This document shows, in pieces, positions 32,540 to 42,801 of a stretch of DNA of 64,000 nucleotides. Each line of letters begins with the position of its first letter. Position 1 is the stretch's first letter. Source of the DNA: Telopea speciosissima (taxonomy: Eukaryota > Streptophyta > Magnoliopsida > Proteales > Proteaceae); NCBI RefSeq assembly GCF_018873765.1, contig NC_057917.1:55796464-55860463 (forward strand), given 5' to 3'. The position numbers and the translations under genes are program-made. A model generated the notes under the pieces. The model was not told where the DNA came from. It made no database searches and was given only the letters and a program-made list of their open reading frames with translations.

Positions 32540-33300
32540 CTTATAGTGACTCAGCCCCTGCGGATGGCTGATGATCCGTTTCAGATTGGATTTTGATGTA
32601 CCAGGGAATGCCAAGAGGCAGTGATTCACGGGAGGGGAAACAGGGTGGAGGACGAGAAGTTCGTTTGATCATGTCGGCATGTCGAACCCAGCTGTAAGAG
32701 GATTGTAGAAAGATGGGAAAAGGAAGGAATTGCAGGAGAAGCTCCTTCCGAGTGAGAATTTGATTAAGGACTTGCAGTATGAGATATCTATGTTGAAGTC
32801 CCATTTGGAGAAGTTGTAGAAGTTGAATGTGGAACTCGAGTTGCAGACGAGGCAGTTTGCCAAAGATATCGCCCAGGGAGAAGGCATGTCACATATATGT
32901 TGCTCTAATGGTTTTGCCAATTGGTAATCAATCATCCAATGGCAGCATCAATGAGGACACTAAAGAGGCAGGATGAGCTTCTGTCACTATCACTCATGGT
33001 AGCATGATAGATGCGTTTATGGAATATGGTTTTGCTGGAGTGAACAAGAAGCAAAATCCAGAGGGACCAAGCAAGGCATCCAGTGAACAATACAGGTTAG
33101 AGCAAATTCCATAGAGCTGTGGTGAATTGGCTAACCAACAAGGAGTTCGAGTTCCACTGGCCATGAGGGAATTCTTTGCTTTACTCTTGGATATTGTGGC
33201 CAGGAGTGAGAAGTTCTCAAGCTCCTAAACTATGAACCTAACAGATGCTTTCTAGGGAGATTTTTCAATGAAGTTTATTCTCATAATTGGCCCCATGATG
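32540..33300 (+). pseudogene. Possible decayed coding remnant with coiled-coil segment
   Basis: At about 32710-32890 one plus-strand frame gives MGKRKELQEKLLPSENLI and KDLQYEISMLKSHLEKL, then after a stop KLNVELELQTRQFAKDIAQ. This heptad-like pattern has the look of a plant coiled-coil protein. Downstream short stretches with coding-like composition continue to about 33230 (for example VPLAMREFFALLLDIVARSE), again with stops. It might be a dead copy of a host gene, but I cannot name the family and chance is not excluded. Confidence 0.25.
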
Positions 33301-34360
33301 CTAGAGTGGGAAACCACACCGATGAGAGGGCAAAAGAGACAAATTCATTATGTAGAGAACCCATAATTTGTCTGAGGAAAGAGTGTATCAGTGTGAATCC
33401 TATGACTCATTATAAGAGAGGACGCGAGAAGAAATCCTCACTCTGTGGTCGTGAGGATTTTTTTTTCCCAATGGGGAAAGAAAAAGGGACTTGTGTTTGA
33501 TGGTTGACAATTTGGTGAAGACCCAATCAATAATGAAATGGGCTTCCATGAATACTGAATGACTTGGCCCCAACAATCTCAGCTAAGTGAGGAATGAGTC
33601 AGTAAATAATGGATGTCATGGTGTAAGTTGGGTATCACGTTAGTCTAATAATACATTGAAGCTCTGAGCTGGTGATTTTCCTTTCTTAAATAAGTAAGAG
33701 AGAGGTAGTATTTTAAGTTATCAAAGAACATTAATAACAGAAGTAGTGACCTTCATTACTAATCCAAGGTTTGACAGTTTGGTCAAGGAGTTCAGCCGGC
33801 CTACTAGACTGCATGCAGGGGTGTGTAGTTGTAACAGACATGTCTTAGACCATTTTGCTAAGAAGAAATGGAGGGAGAGCGAAGTAAATCCCCTAAAAGA
33901 TGAGAAGACAAAATTAGAGAGTTTGGGGTTGTCAAACTGAGGTTCCCCTTTTCTCTGACCCAAAGGAATGGAAGTGGGTCAAGCCGATGATCCTTTTATA
34001 GTGGAGAGAAAAGAAAAAGAAAAAGGAAAAAAAAAAAGAATATTTTTCCCATTTTTGGCCAAACAACATGATAGCCACCACTGAAAAATATCTAGTGTTC
34101 AACATGATGTGTTGATCGCCATGCTTCATGCTGTTTGGCCATGGGTCAAGTGGGATCTCTCGCTGTCTCTCTCTCTCTCTTTCTTTCTCTCTCCAACCAC
34201 ACATATATAGAGGGTGAGCAATTAGAGATAATGGCATTCAATGTACTCATGTCTTTGTGCATGAGTGTCCCTCGAGCATATAAAGTATACCTCAAGTGTA
34301 ACTTAGACATACTTGATTTTATACGTAGACTATCTAATTTAAAGAGGATAACAAAGGGAT
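33300..34360. other. Gene-free stretch
   Basis: It contains a CT-rich microsatellite at about 34155-34192. The open frames (for example 33306-33500) show no recognisable protein. Confidence 0.3.
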
Positions 34361-34365
34361 CTAAG

Positions 34366-34800
34366 CTCTGATACCTTGTTGAAGGGATCCTATTAACGAA
34401 AACACCAAAAAATACGAAGAAAATAGAAACAGAACAGAGATGACATAAAGATTTAATATGGTTCACACACCAATATGATGTGTTACATCCATAGGTGATG
34501 CTGAAGATGATTCACTGTGTGATGGAAGAAAATACAATGAAGATCTCTTAAGAACACCCAAAGGTCGCAACAAGAAATTTCCCCAGAAAACCCTAATTCA
34601 AAAATCCCCATCCATTGGGTCAGATCGTACCATACACCCCCCCCAACCCCCAAACAAGATCAATGATAGGATAGGCCCAAGCCCCTCCGCTACAATCACA
34701 GATCTCTCAAAATGTCCATTTCGGGTCACCATAAAAAAAATCGGAGCGGGGCAAACGTCAAAACAGGTATAAGAGTTTGAGACACATAATATGTTCAATC
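34366..34800 (-). mobile_element. Copia-type LTR fossil with primer-binding site
   Basis: On the minus strand the sequence ends ...CCCTTCAACA followed by AGGTATCAGAGCTT, the primer-binding site for initiator tRNA-Met used by Copia elements (34366-34379 region). So an LTR lies at about 34379 upward. It shares long phrases with 40190-40640 (GATTTAATATGGTTCACACACC, GAAGATCTCTTAAGAACACC, AAAACCCTAATTCAAAAATCC). No coding part follows inside. Old, incomplete. Confidence 0.55.
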
Positions 34801-36270
34801 CAAAATTTTAAAGGCATTAGATGGAGAAAATTCCTCTAATATATGAAAGCACCAAACACCTGAACAAATCAATTTAGAACTATAGCTCTATAACTCTCAA
34901 CATCTTAACAGTTATTCCTTGGCTAATAGTACTAGTGAATAGTGATTATGCCATGCCACCTATCCTCAATGGTTGTGGGTCAGCTACCCATGCAAACAAT
35001 ATCAGTTGATCGAGCATCTTAGAACATAATGTATGCGAAAAGGGCACACGTTTAATGCCATGATGCAGTGTCATAGCCAAGGTTATAGGTATTGGTATCA
35101 GTGTTCATATAGGTCTTTCCGATACCAATACTGATACGATACACATCAGATCATGTTGGCACAATATCAGCCGTAAACTAAAAAATGAACCATTTTTTGG
35201 TCAAAATATCCGATCCATATCAGTACCAGTCTCTGACGATATTGATATGTATCAGCCAATACAATATTGATACTTCTGTATCCATTCACAGTTGCCATTG
35301 ATTATTGTTGGTTAGAGCATAATATATTGTGAAACCAGTCTTTGCTCTTATTTTCCAATCCATCTACAGCATTAAAAAGGTAACCATATCAGCATCTGCA
35401 AATTAAACCAGCCGCAGCACTCATATACATACACATGGATACATATATTTTACAAATAAATCCAACTAAGACCATCAAAAAGCCAAAAACCCATATGCTA
35501 AGAATGATGCAAATATGTGGGAAAGAAAGAGTTAACATCTCTCTCCCTTCTACAAAACAATAAAAAATTTGGAAAGAAAAAACCTGTACTAGTCCTATCT
35601 TTATATAAGACTAATGCAACTCACCTGGCACCAGAATCTTGGTTGGATCTCTCAAACTTTTGAAAGCCAGGATTTCTCACACTAACAATGACAGGGTGGC
35701 CTGACCTGACTGACCTAAACAGACACACACTCACCTCCCTGCCTCCCCCATCTTCTACCTTTCCCTGTAAAAGGTGTTGATGGGTACAACCCACAAAAAC
35801 TAGGGCTTACTTGGACACCAAAAGAAAAAGAAAAAGGAGGAAGACTTCACTCCCTGTCTCTGCTCCTTGTAGACTAACATCACCAAATCAACCATATCAG
35901 AAGCCTCCCTTCCTTCAAGGGGAACTTCCCATACTAATGTAAAAGACCCCAAATTCATTGTGTCTAGTCTTGTATGATCGCCGTGCGCCAAGTGCTTCGT
36001 TCACTTGAATCCGGACTGTAATTGATCGACTCCAAGAAATTGTTCTGCATGTATCAAACAAATGAAATACATCAGCTACTTATAATTCTATTAGTGACAT
36101 GAATAAGTACATATGTGAATCAGAATAACAATGAGAAATATTATAGTGGATTACATAAGAATGAAAATTTTATAGAACCTACTGTAGAGTAATGTAAACA
36201 CAATCATATCAAAACATGGAGAAAAGGAGTGTATCTTACCCATTAATTCCTCGTGTGCATTGATTTAATA
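34801..36270. other. Gene-free stretch downstream of the myosin-binding protein gene
   Basis: A degenerate GATACCAATAC/CGATACGATAC-rich block at 35070-35305 belongs with the GATCGG-rich MITEs. The 3' UTR of the minus-strand gene should lie just below 36275. A phrase at 34850-34915 (AGCACCAAACACCTGAACAAA) recurs in weaker form at 14260-14460 and 14560-14660. Confidence 0.35.
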
Positions 36271-36274
36271 GATC

Positions 36275-39200
36275 TTATGCTAGAGCTCCATCACCCATAT
36301 TCTTCGCACGCAGCTCCACAGACCTTAGATCGCGAAGGTGTTGTAGAATCTCCTGGAGAAGATCCATTCCCTTGTCTCCTTTCTTCAAGGAGATTATACA
36401 ATGCTTCAAGAACTCCCTATCCGCCTCGAGAGCATGTAGCCTCTCATAGAGATTATCCACCCCCTCTTCAATAGCAGACCTCCTGTTCTCCTGTGTGAAA
36501 TTGGAAACCAGAGAGTCTTGTGAGAGAACACCATTAAACCCTGCTATTTCTTCATTCACTACAACATCTCCATTTTCTGTACCAATTAAATCAAAAAGAG
36601 GAAGGAGGCTCTTTCCCTTAGCACTGATGTTTCTTCTCTCTTTATGATGGTTGATGTCCGAGTCCTCAGAGAAACCATTTGCAACACCATTTACTTCTTG
36701 ATGGCACAGGGCTATATCCTCATTCAATTCCTTCCCGTTCTGTTCTGGAACATGTCCCATTGGTTTGATGTCCTCAAAGAACTGTTCTTCGTCATCATCC
36801 AATGTGAAAAGCTTCTCCTCCAGCACCTTGAGCTGCTCTAGAATTGAAAGCCTTTCTTCTTCGAAGTCACCCAGTGAATCATTAAGCGTCGTTAAATGCT
36901 TTGCACACTCTAGCCCCACATCTTCCAAATCTAGAACTGTATCAGGAGGAGTGTAGTGATTGCTGTTGCGACTTTCTTGGTGGCTATAGAAGCCATTTTC
37001 ATCCCTGACTTCATGATTAAGATCAATAGATAGCTCATCGCTGTCCTCTGCATTACTAGAATAAGCAGACGAAGTTCTGCTCCTCCCATTACTGTCCTTC
37101 CTTCCTCTCATCACCCTCTTCTCTCTAGTCTCGTAATCAAGGACCTTCTTGCGATATATTTCCAACTCTTTCTCTAGCTCTTGCTTCTCCTTCTCCCTCT
37201 TAACCATGAGCTCATTCAGGAGCTGCAGAGCTTCTTGGTCATATTCAGACTGTTCTTCCATCATCCTTTGATATTGCAGTGCTTCCATCTGCATTGCAGC
37301 TTTCTCTTCTTGAAGCCTGGTTATCATAGCCATTGTTTGGTTAGCGGCTATTGCAGAGGCACTCCTCTCTTCTTCTAGTTCGGCATACAGAGCATTGAGA
37401 GCCTTGCGTTCTGCGCTCAGAGCTGATTTTACGCTTTCAATAGTCAGAACCCCATCTCCACCTTCAAACTCACTTCCATCCAGAGACTCTTCGGCTCCAA
37501 ATTCCTTTTTCTCTTGCAGCACTATCTTCTTATGTAGGTTGTGGAGACCTTCTATGTAAGTGGGTGTTTCAGGGGCTTTCTCTTCATCAACTTCATTGAT
37601 TTCTGAACATAAGGATAAATGATGGTTTATTTTCTGTTCATCCCTATCAAAGGATGTGCTTCTGTCTTCCATGGTTGCATCCTCAGCAGCTTGCTTAGGA
37701 CCTAATGTAGTAACACCAACATTATAAACTAAACTCCTATCGAATGACAAATGTGAAAACTTGAAAGAATAGAGAAGATTAACTGGAGAAACAATGATAA
37801 TTTGAGGCTTACCTTGATTCCTTTCTACCATCAAAGTATCGCAATGATTAGAATTTTTAGCACCATCATGATTCTCGAAGTATTGATTTTGCTCTAGACA
37901 TGAAAATGAAGGAACAAACTCAAGATCTTGAGACATATCAAATGGTTCCTCTGTCACTTCCAAGATCCTTGATCTGATATGATCTCCCAGAATTTCAGAA
38001 ACAGCTTCTGATGCTGCACATGTCCATGAATTATTAATTGAATATATTGTTTTCCCAAACACAAAAAATAGATTTAACTAAAGAAAAATTCAAATTGAAA
38101 AATGGGAAATTTTTATACCAGGACGATTGTCTGATTCCTTCCCTGCTGCCACTTCAAAATCATCGCTGTCTTTGCACTTCTCAACATGTAAAACTGAATC
38201 CATGGATTCAAGCTTTGTGGACACTGCGTTCTTATCTCCTGAAGCCACTGCTACTGCCCGTTCTGAAAGATTACCCCTCTCGAGTATGAAATCAAATTGT
38301 GTGGCAATGAATTTAAATTGGGTATCAGTGAGTGATTCAGAACCCATCACTACATCCCGATTCGCAGGCTTGTTCTGATCTTCCTTTCTGCAACTGGATT
38401 CGACGGGGAGAAGGCGATGATCATCCACATCACCAGGATTCTCCAAAGGCAGAGGAAGAATTTCAACAGATGCATCTGTTCTGGAACAAACTTCAATTTT
38501 GGCCTCTGATTCAATCTCGTCGATGGGCTCTTGTTTAGTCATCTCAACAGTATTAATTTTCTCTTCTTCATCCCCAACCATTTCTCCGCATTGGGAGCAG
38601 TCCTCCTCTGCTTCATCTCTGCTTTGAACACCTTCATCGACATCAAAGGGAATAGGATGTTCATCTTCCGTAACACCATCATCAAAACCATCTTCTTCTC
38701 CATCAACTCCTCTTTTGCTTTCCATCTCCTGTTCATCTGTGGGGCAATCAGATTTGCAGGGATCGGAGTAATCACCTCCATCGTTGTCCGCATCAATGGC
38801 CGTAGTAATCAAATTTGCTTTCTGGGCATAATCCAGAACACCCCAGGAAGGCTTGAGCAGCAAATAAGGAGAGTAAAATTTGCTTTCCAAGCTCACATCG
38901 CAGCATGAACATGTAGGGTTCTTCTCGCCGTTCTCAATCAGTTTCTCCCCATTACGGGAGATCATGCTCTTCTGTTTCACCCAAGAAAACAGAGCGATCC
39001 TTCTCCCAATATCCAATGTCTTACCATGAGAATCAGGCCGAGAGGACGAGCAATCCTCACACATATCCTGCGCATCGACCAACTTGTCATGTTTGCTACA
39101 GTAACCCAATTTGGAAATCTCAGAGGCATGGATTTCACAAACAAGATCTCTGTAAGAAACCCTGTTCTTTCCGGGCTCGAACACATGATCAAGTCTTGAA

Positions 39201-39379
39201 CACCAAAGGCACGGCGATTTAAGGCCAAAGAAATCAGCGAATTTTGAAATCAGATAGGAGAACAAAGAGTTAAGGAGGAGGAGAATTATCAGAATCCATT
39301 CAAGGACTGCATAGACGAGAACTACTGTGATCCTATGAGTGTTTCTGTGCAACATGGTTGCGAACTTGTTGGCACCCAT
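36275..39379 (-). CDS. Myosin-binding protein (MyoB family, GTD-binding/DUF593 domain), three exons
   Basis: MyoB proteins bind the globular tail of class XI myosins and mark myosin-driven vesicles. Exons: 39379-38119, 38013-37813, 37701-36275; GT-AG introns of 105 and 111 nt; phases fit; 2889 bp, 962 aa. The N-terminus has a hydrophobic stretch (about 16-45, VVLVYAVLEWILIILLLLNS) followed by the family signature CLWCSRLDH. Next come an acidic middle, the DUF593 coiled coil (about 574-675, from TIESVKSALSAERKALNALY to KELEIYRKKVL), a second coiled coil, and a conserved C-terminus ending LQHLRDLRSVELRAK. The length lies between Arabidopsis MYOB1 and MYOB2/3 as I remember them. The second intron has no in-frame stop and is a multiple of three. 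The leader side is rich in (CT)n. The gene looks intact; which MYOB paralogue is not certain. Confidence 0.93.
37702..37812 (-). other. In-frame 111-nt intron of the myosin-binding protein gene (exitron-like)
   Basis: Donor GTAAGC after AATCAAG and acceptor ACATTAG before GTCCTAAG are good splice sites. The intron is 37 codons long, continues the frame of both exons and has no stop. If retained, it would add 37 residues (VSPVNLLYSFKFSHLSFDR is part) between the acidic region and the DUF593 coiled coil. Whether both forms are made needs RNA data. Confidence 0.6.
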
Positions 39380-39433
39380 GGATGATGATGATGATGACGC
39401 CCTGTTTCTCTGTTCTCTAGTTATTTACAGAAG

Positions 39434-39437
39434 GCGC

Positions 39438-39494
<57 letters not shown>

Positions 39495-39649
39495 GTTGAT
39501 GAACAGATGAAGAAGAAGATGAAGAGAGAGACTAGATTTATGGGAACCAAGTCGGCGGTTTGGACGAAGTAGAGATTCGAGAGACAGCCAAAGAAGACCC
39601 TCAAGAGTTTTGAAAGAACAAAAAAAAAAAAAAAATCGGCGGAGAAGTC

Positions 39650-39690
<41 letters not shown>
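39434..39690. repeat. (GA)n microsatellites upstream of the myosin-binding protein gene
   Basis: Two GA runs, about 39439-39491 and 39657-39688, lie 60-310 bp before the start codon of the minus-strand gene, so the mRNA leader or promoter reads (CT)n. CT-rich leaders are common in plant genes and such tracts can bind GAGA-type factors. Confidence 0.8.
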
Positions 39691-39697
<7 letters not shown>

Positions 39698-40189
39698 AGA
39701 TTGACAAATTCAAGAAAGAATGTTTTTGAAGGTTTGACAAAGCAACAGCTGAAGTTGTTGTGGAGAGAAGCAGAATACTTTTTAGTGAGAATGCAGGGAA
39801 ATCTTCTTCTCCTTCTTCTTATTCTTTTTTATTTATTTTTTAATTTTTTGTAGAATTATTTTATGAACGATCATATGTTGAAATGTGAATTACAAGGAAA
39901 GTTAAAAGCATTGGATACTCTACTCTCATTCTGTGATTCAAAAAAGAATAGCACAAGTTCTTCCTTGGTAATCTAAAATTTGTGGGTCCATCTTATGAGA
40001 TTTGTAGACTGGAAGCTTTTTTTTTTTTCTTTTTTTTTTAATAATATTTAGAGACTGGAAGTTGGCAACTGCAGTATAGTCTATGTTCATCAATCTAGGA
40101 CCAATTTGGTCAATATAGTGAATGGTTTAAGATCACACTTGTGTAAGGCATGGATTCCTTTCTTGACTAAGATTGAGTAAGAAATTTAG

Positions 40190-40640
40190 AGTAGAATCCT
40201 TGTTAAAACAAACACCAAAGAAACATGAATACAAAACAAAATCAATGTAAGATGACGCAGAGATTTAACGTGGTTCACACACCGATACTATGTGCTATGT
40301 TCACGGGTGAAGCTGAAGATGTTTCAGTATGTAATAGAAGAAAGTCACAATGGAGATCTCTCAAGAACACCTAAAACTGAACTGTTTCTCTCTGCTCAAA
40401 AAACCCTAACTCAAAAATCCCAAAATCAACTTCTTTATAATAAGACAGATAAAAAATATAAATACTCCTCCATCGGATCGACCCAAGCCCTCCGCTACTA
40501 TCACAGATTCTCCAAAAGGAAAAAAATCTCATTCAAATCATCACTAAAATATATCGAAGTTGATCACTCTTCAAAACGGATACATGAATTCAAGACAACA
40601 ATTCTTCAGCTAAAAATTTGAAATTAAATCATGAGATTAT
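40190..40640 (-). mobile_element. Copia-type LTR fossil, second copy of the 34.4-kb family
   Basis: It shares AGAGATTTAACGTGGTTCAC, GGTGAAGCTGAAGATG, GAGATCTCTCAAGAACACC and AAACCCTAACTCAAAAATCCC with 34379-34620, in the same orientation. No adjacent primer-binding site or coding region is seen, so it is probably a solo or truncated LTR. Old. Confidence 0.5.
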
Positions 40641-41860
40641 TTTTTAAATTTGATTTTATACTATGCTTTCCCTCATAACAAGATTAACTGGTGCTACCCA
40701 TCTCAGGCAATTGGGAACTTGGGAATTGATACCAAGGCTTTATTGAATTGAACACTTGGAACTCCATTAAAAGACTAAAATTTGAGCCCCAAAGGCAAAG
40801 AAGAAGAGGTGAATTGACCCCAGTCCAGCGTTGTTTTTCCATACTAAATCCACCATTAAAGCACAAAGGTTAGGTTCACTAATGTGTGCTTTTATAATGG
40901 AGTTGCTGTTTTACCATGGCCCATCATTTTGTTCCTTTTTCTTTAAAGGAAAATCTTGGCTGTGGGCCTGTGGCTGTCTAGGGTTACATGAACCAACTGT
41001 ACACGGTATGGGGGGCCCTTTTAGGGAGCTTAATCTGAATTTTTTTTGTTTTGTTTTATAATTGTAGTTTTATGACTATTATTGTCTCTGTTCAAACTCA
41101 CTAACGGTATTGAGTTTTTTCCATAAAAATATCAATGAGCTGTGGCCATTTGAAAAATAAAGGGAAGGGTTTTCGTCGAAGGAGCCTATGAGAGCGTGCA
41201 TGATAGTATCAATAGGGGTGGGATTTCCATCTATCATGGAAGCTATGGGGTGATCATTTTGGGATCCGGTTCCTCTCCATGGAGCACACCAGCAAGTGTC
41301 CAATCGTCTGAATATATGTCACGCAGCAGTCGTCAGATGCCTCATTGGGTACTCATTGGGCGGATGCCTCCAAGGAAAGGAGCCCGATGCATCATTTTGC
41401 CCCATCCTTATCTGGGCACAGCCGCACAAGCACCACCCTCATGAACAAAGTTTTCTTTCCCATAAAATAAAATCCAATTGGCATTTCTTCACTAGCCAAT
41501 ATTTTAAAAATCAGGATTGACAAAACCAATTTAAGCTTCGATTCCAAGTTGAAAATCCTTGCAACCGGCTTTCTTTTTTTTTTTTCCCTTTTTCTTTTAG
41601 GGGTGGGGTGTCTGGGGGCATGTTTGAGGAATCAGTATCGAGGGGCCAATGGGAGTGCACATTGAAACATCTGTCTAGGCGACATTTCTGCCTTTCATGA
41701 GGGGTAGGATGCTCATTCTATCCCCCTTTGTATTTGACGTAGGGCGCACACTTCTGAACATAGTTCTTTTTCCCAACTTTTGGGTTAGGAATTGTGAGTA
41801 ACCAAACACTTCCTATCTATCCATTTCAAAACCCACGGAAGAGGAACCCATTCATAGAAA
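40641..41860. other. Gene-free stretch with MITE-like GC-richer blocks
   Basis: Blocks at 41195-41460 and 41590-41750 are GC-richer and repeat-like (GGATGCCTCC, AGCCCGATGCATC; GGGGTAGGATGCTCATTC). They resemble the other foldbacks but clear paired arms could not be established. No gene. Confidence 0.3.
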
Positions 41861-41861
41861 T

Positions 41862-42125
41862 GAGATAAGTTAGCTCAGTTGGTTGGAGGCATTGCCGGTT
41901 GAGTGCATGCCCCCCGGGAGGTCAAGGGATCGATTCTTCTGGATTGCATCTTGTGCTAAAAAAGGCACCTCTCTCCCCCCTAGTTGTAGATTGTGGGCTT
42001 GTCTTATCCTTCCCCCTTAGCTTGTAGTTGGCCTATGGGCCCTCCTGTAGGACAGGCCGAAATATATATATATATATATAAGGGACCATATTTCTATCCA
42101 AGACCAAAAACAAAAAAGAGATAAG
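41862..42125 (+). mobile_element. tRNA-derived SINE, unlike Au, with 8-bp target duplication
   Basis: The 5' part is tRNA-like: TAGCTCAGTTGG (41871-41882, A box) and GGTCAAGGGATCGATTC (about 41921-41937, B box). A non-tRNA body follows (TTGTAGATTGTGGGC, CTTGTAGTTGGCCTATGGGC), then a (AT)n tract (42063-42080) and an A-rich tail. GAGATAAG flanks the unit (41862-41869 and 42118-42125). It is too long and unfolded at the 3' side for a tRNA gene. Confidence 0.7.
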
Positions 42126-42695
42126 GGGCCATATAGGTAAAGTGAGCTGTGGGTTCTACCAAAGAATGGAATGCTACAGACTCTCAACTGCCATCATTTC
42201 TTTTTCTCCTTCACATTCGCATGAGTAACAAAAAGACTATTAAACCTTTTTCTTTAGGGGTATAAATTGGCTAACTAATATCTACTTTATATTTTTAAAC
42301 TTTTAACAAATAAATAAAAAGTTCAATTTTCATAATTGACCCACAATCCCACATTACTTGTTTTCCAAGTGGGCCAATTTGCCATGTCTTTTATGGAATT
42401 GGCTCCTCTCCAACACCGCAGCAGATGCCGATATGTAAGCCGTAGCCTCAAACAACGAGGGTGGATGAAGTACATCTGAGTATGGTACACATACGACGAA
42501 GAGAAGCCGATTCCAAAGGAACCGGATCCAATGGAAATTGTTCAGATTGGAGTGCGCTAGAGAGAAGCCAGATGTTATCTTTATTTGCTCTAAGTATCCC
42601 TTCATATTTCTAAATGCATCCCATTAGCTAATGAAAAACTTCACTTTGACCTCCCTAAATGTCCCCTCATAAACAAATTTTTATCTGCTTCATTT

Positions 42696-42801
42696 TCTCA
42701 AATTCCTCTAATAGAGGGGGGTGGATCTCATTCAGGCAGTGTGTTCGGGCAGGGGTAGGGTGATCATTTCTACCCCCTCTATTAGAGGAACTTGGGGAAA
42801 T
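42696..42801. repeat. Foldback element (family shared with 9444-9567)
   Basis: CAAATTCCTCTAATAGAGG at the left and CCTCTATTAGAGGAACTTGG at the right are inverted. The centre GGCAGTGTGTTCGGGCAGGG and GTAGGGTGATCATTTC matches the 9.4-kb copy. The arms themselves contain the small palindrome CCTCTAATAGAGG. Confidence 0.6.

Noticed and set aside
38531-38908. 125-codon frame on the plus strand
   Set aside because: Shadow of the first exon of the MyoB gene on the other strand.
41862-42000. tRNA gene
   Set aside because: A and B boxes are present but the 3' half does not close an acceptor stem and a non-tRNA body with a tail and target duplication follows; it is a SINE.
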